Origin: Pseudomonas sp. Leaf48
Lineage (GTDB): Bacteria; Pseudomonadota; Gammaproteobacteria; Pseudomonadales; Pseudomonadaceae
Length of the DNA stretch: 64,000 nt
Direction: 5' to 3'
Assembly: GCF_001421885.1 (NCBI RefSeq)
Contig: NZ_LMLH01000004.1
Coordinates: 181,077 to 245,076 of the forward strand
The notes beneath the pieces are model-generated. The model was not told the DNA's origin. It searched no databases and was given only the letters and a program-made list of their open reading frames with translations. Below, piece after piece: positions 1 through 8,647 of the stretch. A program made the position numbers and the translations under genes. Position 1 is the first letter of the stretch; the number at the start of each line of letters is the position of its first letter.

Positions 1-17
1 GTCCATGTAGACTATGG

Positions 18-712
18 AGCTACATCGACCTGAAATACCGAGTTGAACTCAGGACTGAGGCCCGTGAAGATCGGTGTCCATACCCTCTCCCGGCAGGGAG
101 GGGGACTGACCGGGTTGCTTATGTAGCTACATCGACCTGAAATACCGAGTTGAACTCAGGACTGAGGCCCGTGAAGATCGGTGTCCATACCCTCTCCCGG
201 CAGGGAGGGGGACTGACCGGGTTGCAAGCTACATCGACCTGAAATACCGAGTTGAACTCAGGACTGAGGCCCGTGAAGATCGGTGTCCATACCCTCTCCC
301 GGCAGGGAGGGGGACTGACCGGGTTGCCTATGTAGCTACATCGACCTGAAATACCGAGTTGAACTCAGGACTGAGGCCCGTGAAGATCGGCGTCCATACT
401 CTCTCCCGGCAGGGATGGGGACTGACCGGGTTAAGCTACATCGACCTGAAATACCGAGTTGAACTCAGGACTGAGGCCCGTGAAGATCGGCGTCCATACT
501 CTCTCCCGGCAGGGATGGGGACTGACCGGGTTGCCTATGTAGCTACATCGACCTGAAATACCGAGTTGAACTCAGGACTGAGGCCCGTGAAGATCGGCGT
601 CCATACCCTCTCCCGGCAGGGATGAGGGGACTGACGGAGTTCCATGGAGTTACATCACCCGGGAATCTCACGTGGAACTCAGGATTTGAAGGACACGAAG
701 ATCGGCTCCCTT
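18..712. repeat. Tandem array of ~100-107 bp units
   Basis: Units begin with AGCTACATCGACC at 18, 125, 227, 334, 434 and 541, so the periods are 107, 102, 107, 100 and 107 bp. A seventh, strongly diverged unit runs from about 640 to 712. The long units are preceded by TATGT, which makes the perfect 12-bp palindrome ATGTAGCTACAT at the junction (121, 330, 537); the short junctions lack its left half. Units 4 and 5 share private variants, which suggests recent duplication. The open frames here are not credible genes. The array lies downstream of choX. Confidence 0.95.
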
Positions 713-757
713 TCCCCCTCGCCCCCCCGAGGGGGGAGAGGGCTGGGGTGAGGGGGG
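709..757. repeat. G/C-rich hairpin repeat downstream of choX
   Basis: CCCCCTC (714-720) pairs with GAGGGGG (729-735) around a C-rich loop, followed by a GGGCTGGGGTGAGGG tail. This resembles the common Pseudomonas 'CCCTCTCCC...GGGAGAGGG' intergenic element. It lies 40-85 bp after the choX stop and could act as its 3' hairpin, but there is no U-run in the choX direction. Confidence 0.5.
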
Positions 758-795
758 AAATCTCAAGCCCGCCACTTTCCTCAAAATTCACCCGA

Positions 796-1716
796 TCAAA
801 GCTTCGCCTTCACCGCCGGCAACGCATCCTTGCCATCCACGGTCTTCACGCCATCGAGCCATTTATCCAGCACCGCCGGGTTTGCCTTGATCCACGCCCT
901 GGCCGCATCGGCGTTGCTGACTTTCTTGTTCGCCACCTCGGCCATGATGCTGCTCTCCATCTCCTGGGTGAAGCTCAGGTTCGTAAGCAGTTTGCCGACG
1001 TTCGGACAGGCCTGTGCATAACCTTTGCGGGTCAGGGTATGCACGCTGCCGGTGTCGCCGAAGTACTTCTCGCCGCCCTTGAGATAATGCATTTTCAGCT
1101 GCACGTTCATCGGGTGCGGCGTCCAGCCGAGGAAAGTCACGAATTTCTGTTTCTTCACTGCACGAGACACTTCCGCCAGCATCGCCTGCTCGCTGGACTC
1201 GACCAGTTTCCACTGGCCCATGTCGAAATCGTTTTTCTTGATGATCTCTTGCAGGGAGATATTCGCCGGTGCTCCGGAGCCTATGCCGTAGATCTTGTGG
1301 TCGAACTTGTCCGCGAATTTGTTCAGGTCGGCAAAATCATGCACACCCGCATCCCACACATAGTCGGGGACGGCGAGGGTGAACTCGGTGCCGTCGAGGT
1401 TTTTAGCCAATTGCGTGACATCGCCGGTGGCGACGAACTTGTCGTAGAAGCCTTGCTGCGCCGGCATCCAGTTACCCAGAAAAACATCGACCTGGCCATC
1501 CTTGAGCCCGCCAAAGGTAATCGGCACCGCGAGGGTATCGACCTTGGCCTTGTAGCCCATGCCATCGAGCAGGAAACCGGTGATGGCGTTGGTCGCAGCG
1601 ATGTCGCTCCAGCCAGGGTCGGCCATCCTTACCGTTTCGCAACTCTGATCTGCAAACGTCGATGCACTTCCCAGTGCCATGAGCCCGACCGTCAGTACTG
1701 TGGATAACCTTTGCAT
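796..1716 (-). CDS. choX: Choline ABC transporter substrate-binding protein
   Basis: This is a 306-residue periplasmic binding protein of the OpuAC/ChoX family, expected to deliver choline (possibly choline derivatives) to an ABC importer whose other subunits are not in this window. A Sec signal peptide covers about residues 1-22 and ends in a TFA-DQ junction. The mature protein starts with the family-like CETVRMADPGWSD segment. The open frame extends 35 codons further upstream, but the ATG at 1716 is preceded by AAGGGGAAG at good spacing and begins the signal peptide, so it is preferred. It lies 16 bp downstream of betC and is almost certainly cotranscribed with it. The assignment rests on the overall sequence and the betC neighbour. 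Confidence 0.9.
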   Translation of the reverse strand: MQRLSTVLTVGLMALGSASTFADQSCETVRMADPGWSDIAATNAITGFLLDGMGYKAKVDTLAVPITFGGLKDGQVDVFLGNWMPAQQGFYDKFVATGDVTQLAKNLDGTEFTLAVPDYVWDAGVHDFADLNKFADKFDHKIYGIGSGAPANISLQEIIKKNDFDMGQWKLVESSEQAMLAEVSRAVKKQKFVTFLGWTPHPMNVQLKMHYLKGGEKYFGDTGSVHTLTRKGYAQACPNVGKLLTNLSFTQEMESSIMAEVANKKVSNADAARAWIKANPAVLDKWLDGVKTVDGKDALPAVKAKL

Positions 1717-1732
1717 GGACTTCCCCTTAACA

Positions 1733-3247
1733 TTATTGGTTTTGGCAGGGTTGTGGATAACGTGCTTTGCGTTCCAGATCATCAAGGTCGATGTGGTTGC
1801 GCATGTACTGCTGACTGGCATCCACCAGCGGCTGGTGATCCCAGCTCTTCAGCTTGCCGAAGGTCAGGGCCTGGGCGACGAAACGCCGGCGCCGCTGGCT
1901 GGCGAGCACCTGTTGGTGAATCGCCGGGACATCCCACTTGGCTCGCGCTTCGGCGATAAAATCGTCGAACAGCTGGCGATGTTGCGGCGAATGGCTGAGA
2001 TCTTCCAGTTCGAGGGGGTCATTGTGTACATCGAACAGCAGACAAGGGTCGTCTTCGCTGTAAATGAATTTATAAGCGCTGCGGCGAATCATCATCAGCG
2101 GGCCGACGGTACCTTCGGCCATGTATTCGCCGAACACCTCGTCGTGACCGCCCAGCCCTTGCAGGTGCGCAACCAGCGAGCGGCCATCCAGCGGCAACCC
2201 CGGTTCCAGCGAGCCACCGGCCAATTCAACGAAGGTCGGCAGCAGGTCGGCGGTGGAGACGCTGGCGCTGACCCGCCTGGCACCAAAATGCCCCGGGGCG
2301 CTGATCAGCAGCGGCACCCGCGCCGCCATTTCATACCAATGCATTTTGTACCAGAGGCCACGCTCGCCCAGCATGTCGCCATGATCGCCGGAGAAAACGA
2401 TGATGGTGTCATCGATGAGACCCGTATCCTCGAGTGTTTGCAGGAGTTTGCCGACGTTGCTGTCAATATAGCTGCAGGCTCCGAAATAGGCGCGACGCGC
2501 GTCACGGATCTTATCCACAGGCAGCGGCTTGTCCCACAGGTCATAGACCTTGAGCAAGCGTTGGGAGTGCGGATCGAGTTCGTGCTGATCCGGCGTTGCA
2601 GGCAGCGGGATGTCGGTATCGTCATACAGATTCCAGAATTGCTTGGGAATCGTGTACGGATCGTGTGGGTGAGTCATCGAAACGGTCAGGCAAAACGGCT
2701 GGTCGCCATCCTCACGGATGTGGTCGAACAGATACTGCTGGGCCTTGAACACGACCTCTTCGTCGAAATCCAGTTGATTGGTACGCACGCACGGCCCGGC
2801 CTGCAGCACGGACGACATGTTGTGATACCAGGTCGGCCGCACATCCGGCTCGTCCCAGTTCACAGCCCAGCCGTAGTCGGCCGGGTAAATATCGCTGGTC
2901 AGGCGTTCTTCGTAGCCGTGCAACTGGTCCGGGCCACAGAAGTGCATCTTGCCCGAGAGTGCGGTGCGGTAGCCGAGGCGACGCAGATAGTGGGCGTAAG
3001 TCGGCACATCGGCAGGGAAATCCGCAGCGTTGTCGTAGGCGCCGATCTTGCTCGGCAACTGACCACTGACCAAGGTAAAGCGCGACGGCGCGCAAAGGGG
3101 ACTGTTGCAATAAGCCGAGTCGAACACCACGCCTTGTGCGGCGAGGCGGCTGAGATGGGGCATCTTGATTGGCGAAGGACCGTAGAACGGCAACATTGGC
3201 GCGGCCATTTGATCGGCCATGATGAAAAGAATGTTCTTGCGCTTCAT
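1733..3247 (-). CDS. betC: Choline-sulfatase
   Basis: This is a type I sulfatase of about 504 residues that hydrolyses choline-O-sulfate to choline and sulfate, feeding choline to glycine betaine synthesis or catabolism. The formylglycine motif C-A-P-S-R is at residues 52-56, and the N-terminal MADQ metal-binding segment and an FSGDHGDMLGERGLW segment typical of sulfatases are present. The C-terminal RRFVAQAL...WDHQPL region matches the choline-sulfatase subfamily. The frame opens 6 codons earlier (3265), but MKRKNILFIMADQ is the usual start. It is the first gene of a betC-choX operon, divergent from the LysR regulator at 3362 with about 114 bp between them. Confidence 0.95.
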   Translation of the reverse strand: MKRKNILFIMADQMAAPMLPFYGPSPIKMPHLSRLAAQGVVFDSAYCNSPLCAPSRFTLVSGQLPSKIGAYDNAADFPADVPTYAHYLRRLGYRTALSGKMHFCGPDQLHGYEERLTSDIYPADYGWAVNWDEPDVRPTWYHNMSSVLQAGPCVRTNQLDFDEEVVFKAQQYLFDHIREDGDQPFCLTVSMTHPHDPYTIPKQFWNLYDDTDIPLPATPDQHELDPHSQRLLKVYDLWDKPLPVDKIRDARRAYFGACSYIDSNVGKLLQTLEDTGLIDDTIIVFSGDHGDMLGERGLWYKMHWYEMAARVPLLISAPGHFGARRVSASVSTADLLPTFVELAGGSLEPGLPLDGRSLVAHLQGLGGHDEVFGEYMAEGTVGPLMMIRRSAYKFIYSEDDPCLLFDVHNDPLELEDLSHSPQHRQLFDDFIAEARAKWDVPAIHQQVLASQRRRRFVAQALTFGKLKSWDHQPLVDASQQYMRNHIDLDDLERKARYPQPCQNQ

Positions 3248-3361
3248 GTGATCGCGGCATTCCATAGTGGATATTTATGCGAGAGTGCTTGGGTCGAGGA
3301 TGTAACCCATGAACTCTGCGGTAAAGCCCACGTGCGGCAATGACTAGGATAAGCACATCTT

Positions 3362-4312
3362 ATGTATGAGTCTCTTGGTGACCTGTCTCTGGATTTACTC
3401 CGCACCTTCGAAACGGCAGCCCGTCAACGCAGCTTCACCGCCGCTGCCGTGGAGCTTGGCACCACACAACCGGCCATCAGCCAGCAAATCAAGCGTTTAG
3501 AAGAGCAACTGGCGGTTCGACTGTTCGACCGTATTTATCGAGGCATCGAGCTGACGGAGGCGGGAACGCTGCTTTTTCAGCAAGTTCAGCTCGGTTTGCA
3601 GCATATCGACGCAGGATTGGGCGCAATCAGTGCGCAACAGCAGCATGAGGTGCTGCAAGTCGCTACGGATTTTGCCTTCGCCGCTTATTGGCTGATGCCG
3701 CGTCTGCACAGGTTTCATGCGGCCAATCCGCAGGTGGATGTCAGCCTTGTCACCAGTGAGCGCAGCCACAACATGCTGCGTACCGATATCGACGTGGCAG
3801 TGCTGTTCGGTGACGGGCGTTTCAAACAAGGTGAAAGCCATTGGCTGTTCAGCGAAGAAGTGTTCCCGGTGTGCAGCCCGCAGTTGCTCAACGACCGCCC
3901 ACTGCCTTTACCGGCCAAGGCTCTCCTGGAGTTTCCGCTACTGCACCTGCGCGGCGAAAACAGTAGCAACTGGTTCGACTGGAGCGGTGTATTCCGTGAA
4001 TTGGGGATTACATCACCTCCGGCGCCGGGTCAGGTGCGCTTCGACAATTACACTTTACTGATTCAGGCGGCGATTGGCGGTCAGGGCGTAGCCATCGGCT
4101 GGCGCCACCTTGTGGATAACTTGCTGGCGCAGGGTTTGTTGTGTCGACCGATCGCCGAAACAGTGATGTCCCGGCTCGGTTATTACGTGGTACTGCCCCA
4201 ACGCAAACGACGCGGGGTGTTGATTCAGCAATTTGTCGACTGGTTGATGGCCGAGCAGTCCAGCAGCGCGCAATCATTGTCTGGCTTGGCGTTGCCTTCG
4301 ATTGCGGTGTGA
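3362..4312 (+). CDS. LysR-type regulator of choline sulfate utilization
   Basis: This is a 316-residue LysR-family regulator. A winged helix-turn-helix lies at about residues 10-70 (FETAARQRSFTAAA, TTQPAISQQIKRLE), followed by an effector domain. It is divergent from betC-choX, the usual arrangement for a regulator that acts on the shared intergenic region (3248-3361). Family knowledge: such neighbours of betC are annotated as choline sulfate utilization regulators. That it responds to choline sulfate or choline is inferred from position only. AGGAT lies 11 bp before the ATG. Confidence 0.88.
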   Translation: MYESLGDLSLDLLRTFETAARQRSFTAAAVELGTTQPAISQQIKRLEEQLAVRLFDRIYRGIELTEAGTLLFQQVQLGLQHIDAGLGAISAQQQHEVLQVATDFAFAAYWLMPRLHRFHAANPQVDVSLVTSERSHNMLRTDIDVAVLFGDGRFKQGESHWLFSEEVFPVCSPQLLNDRPLPLPAKALLEFPLLHLRGENSSNWFDWSGVFRELGITSPPAPGQVRFDNYTLLIQAAIGGQGVAIGWRHLVDNLLAQGLLCRPIAETVMSRLGYYVVLPQRKRRGVLIQQFVDWLMAEQSSSAQSLSGLALPSIAV

Positions 4313-4319
4313 AGATCTT

Positions 4320-4985
4320 TTACGGGTTTGAAGCAGCAACGAAATTCACATGTTCACCCACATGCAAATTCAGCCGCATCTCATCGGCAATACCGGTTGC
4401 CACTCGGGTCAATCGTTCCAGGCTCTCACCCAGCCCGGGTTCCAGACTACTGCTGACCTGGCTGAAATGCTCGATGGTGAGCCCCGCCACCGCCCTTGGT
4501 GCATTCACCATCGTCCAGTGCAAGGGGCAGCTTTGCAGCGCTTCGCGGATTTCTTCAGCGGCATGCAGTTGAAGGCGGTCCGCGATGTCCGGTTCGTCCA
4601 GGACGTCGAAATCACCCACGAGAAACAAGCGGCTTATGCCTGCCCCTTGCAGACCTTCTATCAGCGCATCCACCGCCAGCACCTGTTCGACCGGGCCCGG
4701 CACGATGGTTTTTTCCACGTGATCACTATTGAATGGCAGCCCTGGTGCGTCCAGTAGACAGATGACCGTCGAGCTCCCCGCCACACTTTGTTTGACCCGC
4801 TCGGCTTCGAACAGGTCGCCGCTCTTGGTGCGCAACCCCGGGCGCGGCGCGAGCGCCGTAAGGTCATCCAGTATCGCGATCACTTCATGCTGACGCCGCA
4901 GCATTTCAGCCATCAGCGCACTGCCCAGGCTACTCATGGCACCATAAAGCACCACTTTCACGACGGGGGTTTCGGCATTTTTCAT
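4320..4985 (-). CDS. NmrA/Rossmann-fold NAD(P)-binding protein
   Basis: This 221-residue protein has an N-terminal beta-alpha-beta Rossmann segment (VVLYGAMSSLGSALMAEML, a variant GxxxxxG loop) followed by a GDL motif, as in the NmrA/NAD(P)H-binding short-chain reductase-like families. No catalytic YxxxK is evident, so it may be a redox sensor or a reductase of unknown substrate. The ATG at 4985 starts the Rossmann strand region; the open frame runs on upstream to 5150, but that extension overlaps the start of the divergent gene at 5070. It converges on the LysR gene with a 7-bp gap. Confidence 0.7.
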   Translation of the reverse strand: MKNAETPVVKVVLYGAMSSLGSALMAEMLRRQHEVIAILDDLTALAPRPGLRTKSGDLFEAERVKQSVAGSSTVICLLDAPGLPFNSDHVEKTIVPGPVEQVLAVDALIEGLQGAGISRLFLVGDFDVLDEPDIADRLQLHAAEEIREALQSCPLHWTMVNAPRAVAGLTIEHFSQVSSSLEPGLGESLERLTRVATGIADEMRLNLHVGEHVNFVAASNP

Positions 4986-5069
4986 GGCTGGATTCTCTGT
5001 TTTCCTGTCTATATGGCGTGTGACCCGCAGGAAACGGTGAGGGTTCGAACAGCTTTCAGAGGGATTCAA

Positions 5070-5396
5070 ATGCAGCAGATCAAGGGTTATCACGCCCACG
5101 TCTATTTCGATGCCACAACCATTGATCAGGCGCGGGCCCTGTGTGAGCACGCAGCACAGTTATTTCCACTGAAAATGGGTCGCGTGCATGAGCGCCCGGT
5201 CGGCCCGCACCCGGACTGGAGCTGCCAGCTGGCCTTCGGACCTGAATTGATCGGCGACCTGCTGCCGTGGCTGGCGCTCAATCGCAAGGGCTTGGTGGTA
5301 TTCCTGCACCCGGACACGGGCAACGATTTATTGGACCACACCGACCATGCGATCTGGATGGGCGCAATCCGTCCGCTGGATCTGTCTAATTTTTGA
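5070..5396 (+). CDS. DOPA 4,5-dioxygenase family protein
   Basis: This 108-residue protein matches the DOPA 4,5-dioxygenase-like family: it opens with KGYHAHVYFD, has the histidine-rich GRVHERPVGPHPDW segment, and continues to LHPDTGNDLLDHTDHAIWMG. The conserved histidines probably bind a metal. Bacterial members are small, and their physiological substrate is generally unknown. GAGGGA lies just before the ATG at 5070; the much longer upstream frame is antisense to the NmrA-like gene and was rejected. Its stop is immediately followed by the stop of the convergent gene. Confidence 0.85.
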   Translation: MQQIKGYHAHVYFDATTIDQARALCEHAAQLFPLKMGRVHERPVGPHPDWSCQLAFGPELIGDLLPWLALNRKGLVVFLHPDTGNDLLDHTDHAIWMGAIRPLDLSNF

Positions 5397-5798
5397 TCAG
5401 ATGCTTTCTTCGGCCTCGCCGGGCAGCTGTTCGTCCAGGTGCAACCACGGTAAACGGCTGCTGGTCCAGATGTGACGCTCGGCGGGTGCCTGTTCGGGAT
5501 GATCGAGGGTGGCAGTGGTCACATCGATGGTTTGCGGGCTCAGGTGCGTCACCAGCGCCAGGTGTGCACCACAGTGGCCGCAGAAATATCGTGCGCAGGT
5601 TGATGAGGAGTCGTACCGCGCCGGCGTTCCTGCCAGCCATCGAAACGCTGACGCGGGCACGGTGATCCAAGTGGTCACAATGCCACCGCTGACCTTTCGG
5701 CAAATCGAGCAGTGGCAGTGGGCAATATCGTGAAGCGGCCCGCTGAATTGGTAACGCAATTGCCCGCAGTGGCAGCCGCCGTTGTGAAATTCACTCAT
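5397..5798 (-). CDS. GFA-family (glutathione-dependent formaldehyde-activating-like) protein
   Basis: This 133-residue protein has the cysteine pattern of the GFA/CENP-V fold: GGCHCG near the N-terminus (C9, C11), HCHCSICRK, then YFCGHCGAH, which together bind structural and catalytic zinc. Members are putative S-hydroxymethyl-glutathione synthases or of unknown function, so the substrate is not assigned. The start at 5798 has GAGGAAATGTC just upstream. It is convergent with the DOPA dioxygenase-like gene with no gap between the two stop codons. Confidence 0.87.
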   Translation of the reverse strand: MSEFHNGGCHCGQLRYQFSGPLHDIAHCHCSICRKVSGGIVTTWITVPASAFRWLAGTPARYDSSSTCARYFCGHCGAHLALVTHLSPQTIDVTTATLDHPEQAPAERHIWTSSRLPWLHLDEQLPGEAEESI

Positions 5799-5957
5799 GA
5801 CATTTCCTCTGTGTCCCGTCCGACGACCGGTTGCACAACCGCTCAATGCTTTCATTCTCGAAAGCTGGCTGAAAGCTTCCCCGATTAGGATCGCCGTCAC
5901 TACCGGCAAAAGACCGGTTGGCCAATGCGAGTGTTCAAGTGCTCGCCAGGTCCATTT

Positions 5958-5967
5958 AACAACAACA
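5958..5967 (+). promoter_or_regulatory. Candidate Crc/Hfq CA motif in the citrate transporter leader
   Basis: AACAACAACA directly abuts an ATG and matches the AAnAAnAA catabolite-repression motif bound by Hfq/Crc. It lies 130-140 bp upstream of the CitMHS gene, a class of transporter commonly under catabolite repression in Pseudomonas. It is seen in sequence; its function is inferred. Confidence 0.45.
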
Positions 5968-6048
5968 ATGGTGATTCTGATGTCCTCTCCTACCCGCCGC
6001 TTCGCTGTCACTCCGCCCGTACGCCTCGTGCTTCCCGTTCTGCGCTGA
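5968..6048 (+). CDS. Possible 26-residue leader peptide upstream of the citrate transporter
   Basis: A short frame starts with ATG at 5968, or at the in-frame ATG at 5980, and ends at 6048, 50 bp before the CitMHS start. It encodes MVILMSSPTRRFAV followed by a proline/leucine/arginine-rich tail. There is no strong Shine-Dalgarno sequence and the start overlaps the CA motif. The 5799-6098 interval holds no other gene and must contain the divergent promoters of this gene and the GFA gene. It could be a translated leader coupling Crc/Hfq control to the transporter, or chance. Confidence 0.25.
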   Translation: MVILMSSPTRRFAVTPPVRLVLPVLR

Positions 6049-6098
6049 TCCCGCCCGATCCGCCCATTCACTAGCCGCGCTATGCCTGGAGTATTCCC

Positions 6099-7406
6099 AT
6101 GCTGACTTTCCTTGGCTTCGCCATGGTCATCACGTTCATGTTCCTGATCATGACCAAGCGCCTGTCCGCGCTGATCGCCCTGATCATCATTCCGATCGTC
6201 TTCGCCCTGTTCGGCGGTTTTGCGCCGAAGATCGGCCCGATGATGCTCGAAGGCATCACCAAGCTTGCGCCGACCGGCGTGATGCTGATGTTTGCCATTT
6301 TGTACTTCGCCCTGATGATCGACTCCGGCCTGTTCGACCCGGCCGTGCGCAAGATCCTCAAACTGGTCAAGGGCGACCCGTTGAAGGTTTCAGTCGGCAC
6401 TGCCGTCCTGGCGCTGGTCGTTTCCCTCGATGGTGACGGCGCGACCACCTACATGATCTGCGTGGCCGCCATGCTGCCGCTCTACAGCCGTATCGGCATG
6501 AGTCCGCGGATCATGGCCGGCTTGATCATCCTTGCCGGTGGCGTGATGAACATGACCCCATGGGGTGGCCCGACCGCCCGTGCGGCCAGTGCGCTTCACG
6601 TCGACCCGTCCGACATCTTTGTGCCGATGATCCCGGCGATGGCGGCCGGTGTGGTGGCGATCCTGTTGATTGCCTACTTCTACGGCAAGCGTGAGCGTGC
6701 GCGTCTGGGTGAGTTGCACCTGGTGGGCGATGAAATCGACCACAGTGAAATCAGCGTTTCGCAGTTCCCGGATGCCCGTCGTCCCAAGCTGATCTGGTTC
6801 AACGGTGCCCTGACCCTGGGCCTGATGTGCACCCTGATTGCCGGTCTGCTGCCGTTGCCTGTGCTGTTCATGGTGGCGTTCAGTATTGCGATGATCGTCA
6901 ACTACCCTTGTCTGCAAATGCAGAAGGATCGCGTCGCGGCCCACGCCGGCAGCGTGCTGGCGGTGGTCGGTTTGATCTTCGCGGCAGGTATTTTCACCGG
7001 TATCCTGTCGGGCACCGGTATGGTCGATGCCATGTCAAAAAGCCTGCTGGCGGTGATTCCGGACTTCCTCGGCCCGTATCTGGCGGTGATTACTGCGCTG
7101 GTGAGCATGCCGTTCACGTTTTTCATGTCGAACGATGCATTTTATTACGGCGTGTTACCGGTACTTGCCGAAGCCGCTAGTCATTACGGTATAACCGCGG
7201 TGGAAATGGCACGTGCCTCGATCGTAGGTCAGCCCGTCCACTTGTTGAGCCCGCTGGTGCCATCGACTTACTTGTTGGTAGCTCTGGCCGGTATCGACTT
7301 CGGTGATCATCAGCGTTTCACGCTGAAGTGGGCTGTATTGGTTTGTATCTGCATACTGGTTGCTGCACTGGTGCTGGGGACTTTTCCGATGTTCAGCACT
7401 CTATAA
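6099..7406 (+). CDS. CitMHS-family citrate:metal/proton symporter
   Basis: This 435-residue inner-membrane protein has about 12 hydrophobic segments and matches the CitMHS family, which imports citrate complexed with a divalent cation together with protons. Characteristic segments include LALVVSLDGDGATTYMIC, GGVMNMTPWGGPTARAA and FFMSNDAFYYGVLPV. A hydrophilic loop lies at about residues 188-230. GGAGT precedes the ATG. The gene appears monocistronic, with a strong hairpin after the stop. The preferred metal (Mg or Ca) cannot be read from the sequence. Confidence 0.93.
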   Translation: MLTFLGFAMVITFMFLIMTKRLSALIALIIIPIVFALFGGFAPKIGPMMLEGITKLAPTGVMLMFAILYFALMIDSGLFDPAVRKILKLVKGDPLKVSVGTAVLALVVSLDGDGATTYMICVAAMLPLYSRIGMSPRIMAGLIILAGGVMNMTPWGGPTARAASALHVDPSDIFVPMIPAMAAGVVAILLIAYFYGKRERARLGELHLVGDEIDHSEISVSQFPDARRPKLIWFNGALTLGLMCTLIAGLLPLPVLFMVAFSIAMIVNYPCLQMQKDRVAAHAGSVLAVVGLIFAAGIFTGILSGTGMVDAMSKSLLAVIPDFLGPYLAVITALVSMPFTFFMSNDAFYYGVLPVLAEAASHYGITAVEMARASIVGQPVHLLSPLVPSTYLLVALAGIDFGDHQRFTLKWAVLVCICILVAALVLGTFPMFSTL

Positions 7407-7425
7407 GCCCAAGACTCACCACTTC

Positions 7426-7458
7426 GGGTCCAGGCTTCGTTGTTTGAAGCCCGGGCCC
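7426..7458 (+). terminator. Hairpin between the citrate transporter and terC
   Basis: GGGTCCAGGCTTC (7426-7438) pairs with GAAGCCCGGGCCC (7446-7458), 11 of 13 Watson-Crick plus wobble, with a 7-nt loop. The tail is TTCGTGGTTT, only moderately U-rich. It starts 20 bp after the CitMHS stop. Confidence 0.6.
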
Positions 7459-7491
7459 TTCGTGGTTTAACGCATCCTCAAAGGAATACAC

Positions 7492-8259
7492 ATGGAATGG
7501 CTGACCAACCCTGAAATCTGGGTTGCCTTCTTTACCCTGACCGCTCTGGAAATCGTCCTGGGCATCGATAACATCATCATGATCTCGATCCTGGTCAGCC
7601 GCATGCCCAAGCACTTGCAGGCGCGCACCCGGATTTTCGGTCTGGCACTGGCCATGATCACGCGAATCCTGTTGCTGCTGTCGATCACCTGGGTCATGCG
7701 TCTCACCACCGATCTGTTCGAAGTGTTTGGCCAAGGCATTTCCGGGCGCGATCTGATCCTGTTCTTCGGTGGTCTGTTCCTGCTGTGGAAGAGCTCGCAA
7801 GAGATGTACCACGCGCTGGAAGGCGAAGACGAAACCAACGAGGAACCCAAGGGCGCTGGCGGCAGTTTCATCTACACCATCATCCAGATCGCGATCATCG
7901 ACATTGTGTTCTCGCTGGACTCGGTAATTACCGCTGTCGGCATGGTCTCCCACGTACCGGTCATGGTTGCGGCGATCATCGTTGCAGTGCTGGTGATGAT
8001 GCTGGCCTCGGGCAAAATCAGCGAATTCATCGACAAGCACCCGTCGCTGAAGATGCTGGCGCTGTCGTTCCTGTTGATCGTCGGTACCGTGCTGATTGCC
8101 GAATCCCTGGACGTGCACGTACCAAAAGGCTACGTCTACTTCGCCATGGCCTTCTCGCTGGCGGTGGAAGCGATCAATATCAAGATGCGCACTGCTATTG
8201 CGAAGAAGCGCAAGCAGCAGGATCCGGTGAAGCTGCGCAAGGACATTCCGGGCCAGTAA
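7492..8259 (+). CDS. TerC-family integral membrane protein
   Basis: This 255-residue multi-pass protein of the TerC/Alx family has the internally repeated acidic membrane motif: EIVLGIDNIIMI near residue 20 and DIVFSLDSVITAVGM near residue 140. Family knowledge: members export or handle metal ions (Mn in Alx/MeeY) or accompany tellurium resistance genes; no ter genes are nearby, so tellurite resistance should not be assumed. AAGGAATACAC precedes the ATG. The hydrophilic loop at 105-120 is acidic (EGEDETNEEP). Confidence 0.9.
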   Translation: MEWLTNPEIWVAFFTLTALEIVLGIDNIIMISILVSRMPKHLQARTRIFGLALAMITRILLLLSITWVMRLTTDLFEVFGQGISGRDLILFFGGLFLLWKSSQEMYHALEGEDETNEEPKGAGGSFIYTIIQIAIIDIVFSLDSVITAVGMVSHVPVMVAAIIVAVLVMMLASGKISEFIDKHPSLKMLALSFLLIVGTVLIAESLDVHVPKGYVYFAMAFSLAVEAINIKMRTAIAKKRKQQDPVKLRKDIPGQ

Positions 8260-8286
8260 CCCGGATGTAGTGACAACGCAAAAACC

Positions 8287-8469
8287 TGTGGGAGCAAGCC
8301 TTTGTGGTGAGGGGGCTTGTTGTGGCGAGGGGGCTTGCCCCCGTTCGGCTGCGTAGCAGTCGCAAAACCATTGCATGCGGCGTACTTGGTACACCGCGAT
8401 AGCAGGTTTTGGGGCCGCTGCGCGACCCGACGGGGGCAAGCCCCCTCGCCACAAAAGCCCGCTCCCACA
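8287..8469. repeat. Long REP-type hairpin, copy 1
   Basis: The outer arms start GTGGGAGCAAGCC and end GCCCGCTCCCACA; the inner arms are TGGCGAGGGGGCTTGCCCC and GGGGCAAGCCCCCTCGCCA. The centre (about 8344-8422) is not palindromic but is shared with the element at 48495-48657, including AAAACCATTGCA and GCAGGTTTTGGGGCCGC. A duplicated left arm lies at 8303-8340. With flanks it fills most of the 388-bp gap between terC and the next gene. Confidence 0.9.
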
Positions 8470-8647
8470 TTGTTTTTGTGGGATTGTCTGAATTTGTGTT
8501 CATGACAGTTTTGTTTCAATCACTTCTTTAGCTATGCGATGCTGGCGCTCAGACCGTTAGCCAACTACAGCTTAAGTATCAGAACGTAGAACGTCGCGCG
8601 GCACCGTCAACTTGCTCCTTTGGAGCGCTGCACCACAGGGGGTCTGT

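Noticed and set aside
18-712. CRISPR-like periodicity
   Set aside because: Units are contiguous 100-107 bp copies with no short conserved repeat separated by unique spacers, and no cas genes are nearby.
359-1707. Frames crossing the tandem array and extending over choX
   Set aside because: They follow repeat sequence and then run antisense to choX; no family resemblance.
1679-3343. 554-residue open frame on the plus strand
   Set aside because: It is antisense to betC, with low-complexity composition typical of a shadow frame in high-GC DNA; betC has full sulfatase motifs.
7492-8259. Tellurite resistance island
   Set aside because: TerC-family proteins are widespread metal-linked membrane proteins; no other ter genes are present.
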